Positions 14,706 through 22,913 of a DNA stretch of 23,043 nucleotides are shown piece by piece. Numbering within the stretch: the first letter of the stretch is position 1; every line of letters begins with the position of its first letter. The position numbers were made by a program, and so were the translations under genes. The stretch covers positions 1 to 23,043 of the forward strand of contig JAZDIU010000084.1 of NCBI GenBank assembly GCA_043804635.1, read 5' to 3'. A model generated the notes under the pieces. It did no database searches and was not told where the DNA came from. It saw only the letters and a list, made by a program, of their open reading frames with translations. This DNA comes from JAZDIU01 sp043804635. Lineage in GTDB: Bacteria; Chloroflexota; Dehalococcoidia; Dehalococcoidales; UBA2162.

Positions 14706-15749
14706 CTAGGAACGCTTGCGGAGGGAAGAGAACAACCGCCATTTTCTGCCGGCTAGTTCGTGAGCCGCCCCTAATGTCATCAACTCAGCGGACGTTTTCC
14801 GGACATCAGCATCTTCATATAGAACCCTATAGATTGCTTGAGTGATGGGCATGTCCAGTCCCATTTGCTTGGCCAGATTGTGCACAACCAACGTAGTGCT
14901 TATTCCCTCGGCAATACCGGTCATCGAATCCGTTATCTCCTGAAGGGGCCTTCCTTTGGCAAGTTCCACTCCAACATAATGGTTACGGCTCAGCGAACTG
15001 CTGCAGGTAGCAATTAAGTCACCCAGGCCGGCTAATCCAGAAAAGGTAAGAGGACTAGCGCCGAGTGCAACGCCGAGAGCAGAAATCTCAGTTAAACCCC
15101 GGGTAATTAAGGCGGATTTGGCATTATCGCCATAGCCGAGTCCGTCAGCCATACCGGCACCAAGAGCAATAATATTTTTTAACGCGCCGCCTAACTCGAC
15201 ACCAATAACATCGGTATTGGTGAAAATACAGAAGTTCGAGGTAGTTAACAATTTCTGAACCTTACGAGCAATGGTTTCGTCAACAGCAGCAACCACTCCA
15301 GCGGCCGGCAAGCCTTTAAGAACTTCCCGGGAAAGATTTGGACCGGAGAGGACACAAATATTGTGATGCAGTTCAGGCTTGATTTCCTCAGTAATTACCT
15401 GCGACATCCGCTGGTTGGTACCGATTTCCAAACCTTTAGCGACATTGACCAGTAACATCGAATCATCGAAGAACTCCCTAGCCAGCTTGATATTCTGTCG
15501 CATAGACTGGGTTGGAACGGCCAGGATAACGGCTTTGACGCCCTTTAACGCCTCACTCAAGGAGTCGGTGATAGACAGGTTTGAAGGAAAAGCGGCATCG
15601 GGTAAGTTCGATGGAGGGCCATTACTGGCAAGCTTGCGGGCTTCTTGCTCGGTGCGTGCCCATAACCTGACTTTTAGCCCGTTGTTGGCGAAGATTATAC
15701 TTAGAGTCATCCCCCAGGTAGTCGTGCCGATGACGGCAATCTTGGGCAT
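14706..15749 (-). CDS. gpsA: Glycerol-3-phosphate dehydrogenase [NAD(P)+] GpsA
   Basis: GpsA reduces dihydroxyacetone phosphate to sn-glycerol-3-phosphate, the backbone of phospholipids. The 347-residue product has an N-terminal nucleotide-binding fold whose usual GxGxxG reads GTTTWG (8-13), so the second glycine is threonine. NVAKGLE follows the sheet, then SGPNLSREV, and the catalytic-domain signature GVELGGALKNIIALGAGMAD. NAKSALITRGLTEI, SGLAGLGDLIATCSS and RNHYVG complete the fold. AAGGT lies 10 nt before the ATG. It is 18 bp downstream of plsY, whose product uses acyl phosphate and glycerol-3-phosphate, a sensible metabolic pairing. Confidence 0.96.
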   Translation of the reverse strand: MPKIAVIGTTTWGMTLSIIFANNGLKVRLWARTEQEARKLASNGPPSNLPDAAFPSNLSITDSLSEALKGVKAVILAVPTQSMRQNIKLAREFFDDSMLLVNVAKGLEIGTNQRMSQVITEEIKPELHHNICVLSGPNLSREVLKGLPAAGVVAAVDETIARKVQKLLTTSNFCIFTNTDVIGVELGGALKNIIALGAGMADGLGYGDNAKSALITRGLTEISALGVALGASPLTFSGLAGLGDLIATCSSSLSRNHYVGVELAKGRPLQEITDSMTGIAEGISTTLVVHNLAKQMGLDMPITQAIYRVLYEDADVRKTSAELMTLGAAHELAGRKWRLFSSLRKRS

Positions 15750-15767
15750 ATTTTTACACTACCTTTG

Positions 15768-16421
15768 TTAGCGGGAGATTATCTTCTTAGCTTTTTCACC
15801 AAGCCTGCGTTCCGTCCCAGCCATCAGCCTGGCGATATTATCACGGTGAGTAGCGATAATAGCTACTGTGCCAATTAAAGAATAACCCAGATATTCGATA
15901 GGAAAGCCATTATAAAGAGTAAGCGGAACCATTATTGCGTAAACACAAACGGCTCCAGCAATGGAGCCGAGTGAGACAAATCTGGTTAATCCAACACTCA
16001 AGAATATAACTTCGCCACCTAATAGAGCCGCTGGAGGGTATAAAGCTAACATCCCGCCGAAGAACGTAGCCACACCACGTCCACCCTGGAAGTTGAGAAA
16101 TATAGACCAAGTATGCCCGGCGATAGCTGCCAGAGCCGCCAACGCCTGGGCACCCCTCATTAGCCACCATAAGCTCGGGTCTTCTCTGAATATCAGTCCG
16201 GCAAGTATTACTGCTAGCATACCCTTCGATGCATCGCAAACACCAACGAGTATTGCTGCCTTTTTGCCAGCCGCCCGCAGCATATTAGTCGCTCCGGTTT
16301 TACCGCTACCGAATTCTCTAATATCTATTTTGGCTATTTTTTTACCTAATATCAGACCAAAAGGAATAGAGCCGAGGAGATAACCGATTAGAACTACCAC
16401 GATAAGCTTACCGATTATCAT
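15768..16421 (-). CDS. plsY: Acyl-phosphate:glycerol-3-phosphate acyltransferase PlsY
   Basis: PlsY is an integral membrane enzyme that acylates glycerol-3-phosphate from acyl phosphate, the first step of phosphatidic acid synthesis. The 217-residue product is hydrophobic with about seven membrane segments. The conserved loops are GSIPFGLILGK (17-27), GSGKTGATNMLRAAGKKAA (38-56), GHTWSIFLNFQGGRGVAT and HRDNIARLMAGTERRLG. The start lies inside the end of der (14-base overlap), with AGGAGG 3 nt before the ATG, implying translational coupling. The C-terminal tail is basic. Confidence 0.96.
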   Translation of the reverse strand: MIIGKLIVVVLIGYLLGSIPFGLILGKKIAKIDIREFGSGKTGATNMLRAAGKKAAILVGVCDASKGMLAVILAGLIFREDPSLWWLMRGAQALAALAAIAGHTWSIFLNFQGGRGVATFFGGMLALYPPAALLGGEVIFLSVGLTRFVSLGSIAGAVCVYAIMVPLTLYNGFPIEYLGYSLIGTVAIIATHRDNIARLMAGTERRLGEKAKKIISR

Positions 16422-17730
16422 GTGCCTCCTTGACTTTGAAGACTAGGCGAATCGGCGTACCGGCAAACCCGAACGCCTCACGCAGCTTGTTCTCCAAATA
16501 ACGTTGATACGAAAAGTGCACCCGAGCATCGTTAGTAAAAAAGACAAAAGTCGGAGGGTTAACGCCGCCGTGAAGGGCATAGCGAATTTTGGGTCGTCGT
16601 TTACTGCCGGCGCGAGGTGGAGTATGACCGGCTACGGCTTCCCGGACGACGCTATTGACGGTAGTATCAGGTATCCGCTTCAACCTTTCTTGATAGACCT
16701 GATAGACCTGCGGCATTACTTTATCTACACCCTGCCGTAATTTGGCCGAAGTAAAGAGCACCGGAGCATAGGGCATAAATTTTAGTTCGCTTTTTATGTA
16801 TTTGTTCAATTCCGTTACGCTCTTATCCGTAACTAAATCCCATTTGTTAATTACTATAACGATTCCTTTTACTGCTTGCTGGATATAACTGGCGATGTGC
16901 TTATCCTGAGCCGTAAGCGGCTCGGTAGCGTCCAAGACTAGCAGGGCTACATCAGCCCGGTCGATAGCTCGCAGGGCGCGGATGACGCTGTACCATTCTA
17001 CCCCGGTCCCTAACCGTCCCCGCCTTCGAATTCCTGCTGTATCAATTAGTAACACACTTTGCCCCTTAAAGTCAAGAGGGGTATCTATCGCATCTCGCGT
17101 TGTGCCTGGAGTTTCGTCAACGATAGCTCGATCCTTACCTAATAAAGCATTCAGCAGCATCGACTTGCCTACATTGGGCCTGCCGACAATGGCGACCTTC
17201 ATCATTTCCGGTTCAGGTGGTGCTACGGGTGATGAAGGCAGGAGAGCAACGATTTTATCCAAAAGGTCGGCAGTACCGCGAGCGTGGAACGCTGAGATTA
17301 CTAAAGGCTCACCCAATCCAAGCTCGTAGAATTCTGCTGCTTGAGATTCAAGTTTTGGGTTGTCTGCTTTGTTAGCCACCAGCAGCACAGGCTTATTCAA
17401 TTTGCGGAGTCCGTCAGCGATTTCAAGGTCGAGAGGAGTTACGCCGTCCTTTGCATCAACCAGAAAAATGACGGCATCCGCTTCTTTGATAGCAATTTCG
17501 ACCTGTTCCTTGACTCGTTCAGAAATAGATGATTGTGGCTTTAGCTCCAGTCCGCCGGTATCGACCAAAGTGAACTCTCTGTCCTGCCACGAAAGGGTAG
17601 CCACTACGCGGTCGCGGGTGGTGCCGGGTAAATCGGCAGTAATGGATATTTGCTTGCCGGTCAGCCGGTTTAACAAAGTAGATTTGCCGACATTCTGCCG
17701 ACCAACGATAGCTACGATAGCCTTACTCAT
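16408..17730 (-). CDS. der: Ribosome assembly GTPase Der (EngA)
   Basis: Der is a double-GTPase required for 50S subunit maturation. From the ATG at 17730 the product has 440 residues. The first G domain has GRQNVGKS (10-17), DTGG (57-60) and NKAD (120-123). The second has GRPNVGKS (183-190), DTAG (230-233) and NKWD. A C-terminal KH-like domain contains the segments ALHGGVNPPTFVFFTND and FSYQRYLENKLREAF. An in-frame GTG at 17745 lies five codons upstream but has no ribosome site, whereas GGA precedes ATG 17730; I chose the latter. It is 42 bp downstream of argF and overlaps plsY. Confidence 0.95.
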   Translation of the reverse strand: MSKAIVAIVGRQNVGKSTLLNRLTGKQISITADLPGTTRDRVVATLSWQDREFTLVDTGGLELKPQSSISERVKEQVEIAIKEADAVIFLVDAKDGVTPLDLEIADGLRKLNKPVLLVANKADNPKLESQAAEFYELGLGEPLVISAFHARGTADLLDKIVALLPSSPVAPPEPEMMKVAIVGRPNVGKSMLLNALLGKDRAIVDETPGTTRDAIDTPLDFKGQSVLLIDTAGIRRRGRLGTGVEWYSVIRALRAIDRADVALLVLDATEPLTAQDKHIASYIQQAVKGIVIVINKWDLVTDKSVTELNKYIKSELKFMPYAPVLFTSAKLRQGVDKVMPQVYQVYQERLKRIPDTTVNSVVREAVAGHTPPRAGSKRRPKIRYALHGGVNPPTFVFFTNDARVHFSYQRYLENKLREAFGFAGTPIRLVFKVKEAHDNR

Positions 17731-17772
17731 TTGATTTCCAACCACTCACTCAGGAAAAAGAAGTGAACTCAA

Positions 17773-18708
17773 CTAGCGATAGCCTGCTGGCGTTCCGGTG
17801 CCACCCAACATTTCTGCCAGAAGCGCCTTTTGCATATGAAGGCGATTTTCTGCCTGGTCGAAGACAACGGACTGCGAGCCATCAATAACATCATCAGTTA
17901 CTTCCTGACCGCGATGCGCGGGCAACGGATGCATAAAGATAGCATCGCTTTTAGCTGAGGATAGAAGCGTTTCATTCACCTGGTATCGGGCGAATGTGCC
18001 GCGGCGTTTTTCGGCTTCGGCTTCCTGTCCCATACTAGTCCAAACGTCGGTATAAACTATATCGGCGTCATGAACTGCCTGGCGAGGTTCTTCAGTGATA
18101 AATATTTCACTGCCACTGTCCCGGGCATATTCCTGAGCCAAACGTAATATCTTCTCTTGGATGGCATATCCGGGTGGAGTAGCAATTCGGAAGTTCATTC
18201 CGGTAAGCGAAGCCGCCAGCAACAGACTGTTAGCCACATTGTTGCCATCGCCAATAAAGGCTATGGTTAAACCGCTTAGTTCTTCTTTTTTTTCGTGAAT
18301 AGTCAGCAGGTCGGATAGAATCTGGCAGGGATGTTCCAGATCGGATAACGCATTGATTACGGGCACACGGGAATTACCGGCAAAAACTTGTAGCGTCTGG
18401 TGAGAGAAAGTTCTAGCGACGATACAATCTACATACCGGCTGAGTACACGGGCCACGTCTTGAGTCGCCTCGCGACTACCCAAACCGACCTCGGCCGGGG
18501 ACAGGTAGACCGTTTGCCCGCCCAGCTGACGCATAGCCATTTCGAAAGAGACACGAGTCCTTAAGGACGGCTTCTCGAAGATTAAAGCTAAGGTTTTCTT
18601 TTCCAGTAAAGAAAGCCAACCTCTGGCTTTCAAATCGATAGCGATTTCTATTAGATGATGAATACTTTCGCCGGTGAGGTCACAGACAGAAAGCAAATCT
18701 TTTTCCAA
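17773..18708 (-). CDS. argF: Ornithine carbamoyltransferase ArgF
   Basis: This enzyme joins ornithine and carbamoyl phosphate to citrulline in arginine synthesis. The 311-residue product has the carbamoyl phosphate loop EKPSLRTRVSFE (45-56, with S48-L-R-T-R) and HPCQ (126-129). The ornithine loop DVWTSMGQE (221-229) with SMG separates it from aspartate carbamoyltransferases. The usual HCLPA near the C-terminus reads MHPLPAHRG (259-267): the conserved ornithine-binding cysteine is proline at 261. The start codon is TTG at 18708 with AGGAG 6 nt upstream; no ATG or GTG competes. It heads argF-der-plsY-gpsA. Confidence 0.93.
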   Translation of the reverse strand: MEKDLLSVCDLTGESIHHLIEIAIDLKARGWLSLLEKKTLALIFEKPSLRTRVSFEMAMRQLGGQTVYLSPAEVGLGSREATQDVARVLSRYVDCIVARTFSHQTLQVFAGNSRVPVINALSDLEHPCQILSDLLTIHEKKEELSGLTIAFIGDGNNVANSLLLAASLTGMNFRIATPPGYAIQEKILRLAQEYARDSGSEIFITEEPRQAVHDADIVYTDVWTSMGQEAEAEKRRGTFARYQVNETLLSSAKSDAIFMHPLPAHRGQEVTDDVIDGSQSVVFDQAENRLHMQKALLAEMLGGTGTPAGYR

Positions 18709-18761
18709 GTTGGTCTCCTGTTAGTTGCAGTGTAGCAATAGTATCACGGACGACGATTTAA

Positions 18762-18790
18762 AGTAAAGGGAAAAGTACTACAAATGTCAA
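18762..18790 (-). promoter_or_regulatory. Promoter of the argF-der-plsY-gpsA operon
   Basis: On the minus strand TTGACA (18785-18790), a 17-bp spacer and TTTACT (18762-18767, 4 of 6). The predicted start lies about 45 bp before the argF TTG. No arginine-repressor-like palindrome was recognised nearby. Confidence 0.6.
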
Positions 18791-18811
18791 ATACTAAAAA
18801 ACCCCACTCCA

Positions 18812-18867
18812 CCGGATTCTTCAGCGTCTTCGGGGATATGGAGTATCAGACGCTTCCAGAATGACAA
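18812..18867. repeat. Dispersed intergenic repeat, copy 2
   Basis: TATGGAGTAT (18837-18846) followed by CAGACGCTTCCAGAATGACA repeats the motif at 2779-2810. ATTCT (18816-18820 area) and AGAAT (18858-18862), and GCGTC and GACGC further in, pair as an imperfect hairpin. It lies just upstream of the argF promoter. The form (ATTCTTC ... CAGAATGACA) resembles short palindromic repeats scattered in intergenic DNA of related genomes; this is recollection, not a search. Confidence 0.55.
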
Positions 18868-19288
18868 GGGGGAGAAACAAATAAAAAACAAAGGCGAAAT
18901 GAAGCTAAAAAATCTCGATTCAATAGCCCGAAAATTGAAACGAAGCAGCGTGAAACGAGGTTGAATTGAGCGTATTGGTTTCCGGTTAGAAAGTGTTTTT
19001 CTAGTAAACAACTTGAAGCTAAATTATCTTTTTTAGCTTCAAAATTATTAGCTATTTTGGTAAAAATAAGACGAAAATTGAGGGGAAAATTGAGAAAAAT
19101 TAACGTTTTGTTCATTTTAAGATTATTTAATACCTCTATCTATTCTTTAAGCTAAGGGTGAACGGGACTCATTTCAGAAGGACATTCTATTTAAAGTTGA
19201 ATAATAGCACTAATGTTCTGAGTTTGTCAAGGAAGTTTTGTCGCTTTTCTGAGAAGCAATCTTTAGCTTAACTTGAAAGCTAAATTCA
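18868..19288. other. Gene-free AT-rich spacer with hairpin and orphan promoter
   Basis: No convincing coding frame is present; the longest (minus, 18846-19115) lacks a ribosome site and family resemblance. An 11-bp perfect inverted repeat (TTGAAGCTAAA, 8-nt loop, complement) lies at 19013-19042, and GCTAAA-like strings recur at about 18903 and 19269. On the minus strand TTGACA (19225-19230), an 18-bp spacer and TATTAT (19201-19206) make a good promoter that leads into this empty stretch. A small non-coding RNA is possible but unproven. Confidence 0.5.
19201..19230 (-). promoter_or_regulatory. Orphan promoter-like sequence
   Basis: TTGACA, an 18-bp spacer and TATTAT (5 of 6), reading left. 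No gene starts within the following 480 bp until argF at 18708, which has its own promoter. Confidence 0.35.
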
Positions 19289-20161
19289 TCACGTTCCCCG
19301 TGCCATGTCACTTTTTCGAAAGGCGATAAATATACCTACTAAAATTAGAAAGCCGCCAACAATTTCACTAACGGTTGGTGCCTCACTGAGGAGCAGAAAC
19401 GCAAGAATAGTCGCTAAAATAGGTTCACCGAGAACGGCAATGGTAACCAAAGTGGCTGAGATGAAGCGTAAAGACCAATTGAGCGAAGAGTGCCCGATTA
19501 TTTGGGGTACTATTGCTAAGAGAACAAACATAATGTAGGTGGTGGAAGGATAACCGACCAGATGATAGCCGAAAGCAAATACAGTTAGTAATAAAAGCAC
19601 CGCCGCCGAGCTATATGCTAGAGATACGTAGCTCAAGAGTCCGATACTGGGGCGAAGTTTCCGACCGATAAGTAGATAACCGGTAACTGCCAGAGCACCG
19701 AGCAAAGCCAGGCCGCCACCAAATAGAGGACGGGGACCCATACTCCAGTTTGCATAGCCGATTATCACTGCCCCGATTAAAGATAGAGCAAACCCAAGAA
19801 ATATCTGTCCGGTCAGTTTCTCCTGGAATAAGATATACGAGGCAAGACCCACAAAAATGGGACTAACGGTTACCATAACTACCGAGGTGGTTACCGAGGT
19901 ATAGCTGAGTGAGGCAATCCAGAATCCGAAGTGTAATGCCAGAAACACTCCAGAAAACAACGCCAGCATTATATTCCGCCGCGATAAATGAATAAGCTCT
20001 TTACGAGAACGCACCCAGGTTATAGGAACAATAATTAGAGAAGCCAGGCTGAGTCGGTAAGCAGCAATAACCAGAGGTGGTGCCTCAGCAAGGCGGATGA
20101 AGATAGCCGCAAAGGAGACCGATATTACACCTATTGCTAAAACAAAATATTTTTGGAACAT
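19289..20161 (-). CDS. EamA/DMT-family transporter
   Basis: This is an inner-membrane exporter of the drug/metabolite transporter superfamily. The 290-residue product has about ten hydrophobic segments arranged as two EamA repeats. The first contains the typical opening ISVSFAAIFIRLAEAPPLVIAAYR and the following LHFGFWIASLSYTSVT, each shown in part. The second ends ...ATLVTIAVLGEPILATILA, the usual conserved glutamate-proline helix, then a short basic tail. Substrates of this family range from amino acids to metabolites, and none can be assigned here. The ATG at 20161 has no clear ribosome site. It stands alone, followed by the empty spacer. Confidence 0.88.
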   Translation of the reverse strand: MFQKYFVLAIGVISVSFAAIFIRLAEAPPLVIAAYRLSLASLIIVPITWVRSRKELIHLSRRNIMLALFSGVFLALHFGFWIASLSYTSVTTSVVMVTVSPIFVGLASYILFQEKLTGQIFLGFALSLIGAVIIGYANWSMGPRPLFGGGLALLGALAVTGYLLIGRKLRPSIGLLSYVSLAYSSAAVLLLLTVFAFGYHLVGYPSTTYIMFVLLAIVPQIIGHSSLNWSLRFISATLVTIAVLGEPILATILAFLLLSEAPTVSEIVGGFLILVGIFIAFRKSDMARGT

Positions 20162-20292
20162 ATCGATGGGAAAGTCAGCAGCTTAATCATAATCTTTTTG
20201 TCAATTTGGGCTTTTGGGCTTTATTTAACTTTTTATTTCCCCCTCCCTGCTTGAAAAAGAGGTAAAAAGGGGGTTAACACCCTCAAACCCTC

Positions 20293-21564
20293 CTACTTTT
20301 CAAAGTCAGCCGATATCTGCTTGCTTTTAGCTACTTTTCCAGGGGCGGGTAGCGGAATAGTCAGCATCGAAATCAGAGCTATTACCGCGAATCCTATTAG
20401 CGCCAGCCAGACCGGCTTGTAAGTATGGTAGGTATCAATAACCCATCCTGCCGCCGGTGCCGCTACCACGCCGCCGATTGTGGTAAAGATACTACTTAGT
20501 CCAAAGATGGTCCCAAATTTTTTGACGCCAAAATATTCAGCCAGTATTGGCGGCCTCGTTACCAGAGCTCCACCGAGACCCAGCCCATACGTGATAGCAA
20601 AAAGTAGCATCAACCAGAACGGGCTATCAGCCCCGACAAGCCAGAATATGAACAATCCAGTCCCCATCATCACAACCGTAAAAGCCACCAAATAGCTCTT
20701 TTTTAGAGTATCCGAGAGCGTCCCCAGAGCTAAGCGACCCGCAATACTAACCAGAGTATAAAGCATAACTACCATACTGGCTGTTGCCCTGTCACTGCCC
20801 AGACTGGACAGGTACGGCATCATATAAAATATTAAAATCGACATAGTTGAAGATTGAAATAGTATTGCCAGGTTTATGTGCCAGAAAGCTCGCGTCTTGA
20901 GCGCTTCTTTGATTCCGGTGCCAAAATCGTAAGGCCGGGCAGATTTTAAAGACCCTGCGAGCTGGGTCTTGCCATCGGGTGATAGTCCATAATCTTCCGG
21001 CCGACTTCGGATAACGAATGACAACGGTATTCCGAGTACTAAGAACCCAATTGCAATGTAGAGAAGGGTAGTCTGCCAGCCAAGTCTATCTAAAATTATG
21101 GTTACTGCGGGGACTAACATTCCAGCAATACCACCGGAAGTGTAGAAAACGCCAGTGGCTTTACCGATGTCTTTTCGGAACCATCTGGCTATCAGCGTGT
21201 TTGGGAGGATTGCGGTAAGCAGGGAACTACCTAACCCCATAATTAAGAATCCTACGTAGTACATAAGCAAATTCTTAGTCTGGCTAAGACAGACTACTCC
21301 TAGAGCAGTGACTATTATGCTAAATAGCATCAACTTTCTGGGGGAATACCGGTCAGCCACTGTGCCCCATACCGGGTTGAAGGCTCCTGTTTCCAGGCTG
21401 CGTAAAGACGAAGCCAGTGAAAGCTGAGCCATGCTCCAGCCGAATGTGGCAACGATAGGATTTACGAAAGCGGTGAAACCATAAATGAAGATAGCGCCAT
21501 AATAGACCATCAGCAAAAAGCAGACGGCTACTATGTACCAACCATAGAACAGCTTAACTTTCAA
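20293..21564 (-). CDS. Major facilitator superfamily transporter (monocarboxylate/OFA-like)
   Basis: The 423-residue product has about twelve membrane segments. The N-terminus FYGWYIVAVCFLLM and the helix with FVNPIVATFGWSMAQLSLA are typical of the oxalate/formate and monocarboxylate-type MFS branch. The loop 2-3 motif is DRYSPRK (71-77). RSRPEDYGLSPDG in the central loop is also characteristic of this branch. The substrate is probably an organic anion, but this is inference. The start appears to be TTG at 21564, 3 bp after the stop of the preceding gene and without a clear ribosome site, so translation is likely coupled. It is the last gene of the 22768-20293 operon. Confidence 0.88.
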   Translation of the reverse strand: MKVKLFYGWYIVAVCFLLMVYYGAIFIYGFTAFVNPIVATFGWSMAQLSLASSLRSLETGAFNPVWGTVADRYSPRKLMLFSIIVTALGVVCLSQTKNLLMYYVGFLIMGLGSSLLTAILPNTLIARWFRKDIGKATGVFYTSGGIAGMLVPAVTIILDRLGWQTTLLYIAIGFLVLGIPLSFVIRSRPEDYGLSPDGKTQLAGSLKSARPYDFGTGIKEALKTRAFWHINLAILFQSSTMSILIFYMMPYLSSLGSDRATASMVVMLYTLVSIAGRLALGTLSDTLKKSYLVAFTVVMMGTGLFIFWLVGADSPFWLMLLFAITYGLGLGGALVTRPPILAEYFGVKKFGTIFGLSSIFTTIGGVVAAPAAGWVIDTYHTYKPVWLALIGFAVIALISMLTIPLPAPGKVAKSKQISADFEK

Positions 21565-21567
21565 TAG

Positions 21568-22041
21568 CTAAAACCCGGTAAGGATGAACCATAAGAATGC
21601 CACCGCAATACCTAGTAGTCCGCCTATTAAGACCTGCAACGAGGTGTGCCCGACAAACTCTCTCAGGTCTCGTCCGAGTTCGGTCGCCGGCCGATGAAGC
21701 CTAAGCTCCTGCAGAATACGATTCAAAACTATCGACTGTTTACCGACGGATTGGCGGAGTCCGGCGGCATCATACATCACTATTAACGCCAGAATAACCG
21801 AGATACCGAAATTGACTGAGCCAAATCCCTGTATGAATGCGATCGATGTTGCCAGGGAGGTAACTACCGCCGAGTGGGCGCTGGGCATGCCGCCGCTAAC
21901 CACTAAATATCGCAGGTCTAATTGCTTTTCCTGGATAAGGACTATTGCCACCTTAAGCAATTGAGCTATTGTCCAGGAACATATGGGTATAATCAGTATT
22001 CTATTAGTAACGATTTCATACAACACGGTATTGCTTATCAT
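21568..22041 (-). CDS. Divergent PAP2 family protein (DUF212, YuiD-like)
   Basis: The 157-residue membrane protein has the conserved blocks of the DUF212 family, which is distantly related to PAP2 acid phosphatases and vanadium haloperoxidases: GGMPSAHSA (50-58), YDAAGLRQSVGKQ (90-102) and GHTSLQV (131-137). The histidines H56 and H132 are candidates for phosphate chemistry. Four hydrophobic segments are visible. The biological substrate is unknown; a lipid-phosphate phosphatase role is inferred from the distant family link. It sits 1 bp after the TSUP permease and 3 bp before the MFS gene. Confidence 0.88.
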   Translation of the reverse strand: MISNTVLYEIVTNRILIIPICSWTIAQLLKVAIVLIQEKQLDLRYLVVSGGMPSAHSAVVTSLATSIAFIQGFGSVNFGISVILALIVMYDAAGLRQSVGKQSIVLNRILQELRLHRPATELGRDLREFVGHTSLQVLIGGLLGIAVAFLWFILTGF

Positions 22042-22042
22042 T

Positions 22043-22768
22043 CTACAGCTTCACGAAGACGCTGACAATAACGCCCACTGCCGAGGCACACACTACGGAA
22101 GTTGCTATCCGTCTAAAAATCGCAGGTTTTATTTTGGGCAGTACCCAGATACCAATCTGGGTTCCAAGAAATAACACCGGCAACAAAATAACCACTTTTG
22201 TTATCAGGTCGCCCGTAAGCATTCCAAGGGATGAAAAAGCAGTTATACTTGTCAGATTGATAAACAGGAAATAAGCTGCCAGAGTACCAACGAACTTCTG
22301 GGCTGGTAATCCTTGATTTAGCAGGAAGAGTACTACCGGCGGACCGCCAAGGCTGGTACTGGCGCCGGCAACCCCACCGATAAAACCAGCTACAGCGCAA
22401 CCAAACCTGTCTTTCTCGAAGTGGTGTGAATGTCCCAGAAGAAGAAGCACCGCAAACGGGATAGCGCACGCTGCGATAACTATCTTCACCGTTGCCGGGT
22501 CGAGCTTGGACAGAGCAAACGCGCCCAATGGTGTTCCAAAAAGAGAGCCTAAACACATAAATATTAGTCTTTTGGAATCGACGTGTTTCCACATTTGAAC
22601 TAAAACGACAATATTGGTGGCGGCGCTCAGTATAATATTCATTATCACCACCGATTTCGCCGGGTAAACGAAGGTCAATAGAGGCGTAGCAATAAGCGCA
22701 AAGCCGAAACCGGATATACCTCGTATAAACGAAGCTGCGAAGACAATGATAGCGGCAATAACAAGCAT
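22043..22768 (-). CDS. TauE/SafE (TSUP) family permease
   Basis: The 241-residue membrane protein has seven or eight hydrophobic segments in two repeats, each with the family's glycine-rich motif: GISGFGFALIATPLL (17-31) and GGVAGASTSLGGPPVVLFLL. Members export sulfite, sulfoacetate or other sulfur-containing or organic anions, and which one applies cannot be told. The ATG at 22768 has only a weak ribosome site. It is the first gene of a three-gene operon with a DUF212 protein and an MFS transporter, on the side facing the IS element. Confidence 0.88.
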   Translation of the reverse strand: MLVIAAIIVFAASFIRGISGFGFALIATPLLTFVYPAKSVVIMNIILSAATNIVVLVQMWKHVDSKRLIFMCLGSLFGTPLGAFALSKLDPATVKIVIAACAIPFAVLLLLGHSHHFEKDRFGCAVAGFIGGVAGASTSLGGPPVVLFLLNQGLPAQKFVGTLAAYFLFINLTSITAFSSLGMLTGDLITKVVILLPVLFLGTQIGIWVLPKIKPAIFRRIATSVVCASAVGVIVSVFVKL

Positions 22769-22913
22769 TGGAGTTAAACTATATGATAATGCAGTTTGTT
22801 ACGGTGTGTCCAGAAAATACGGAGAACGAGTCCGCCAGAGGTCAGGAAATATCTGGAATCATAACATTACAAGCTCTAAAGACCAATAACCAAACAAAAC
22901 TCAATGAGGTAGG

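Noticed and set aside
18846..19115. 89-codon minus-strand frame as a gene
   Set aside because: No ribosome site, low-complexity AT-rich sequence, overlaps the dispersed repeat, and no recognisable family.
20162..20292. Terminator after the MFS gene
   Set aside because: The C-run and G-run pair over only about five bases and the following sequence is A-rich rather than T-rich on the minus strand.
22800..22830. Opposite IS end (GGTGTGTCC)
   Set aside because: Only a loose match to the inverted GGACACC of the IS end; no coding remnant beside it.
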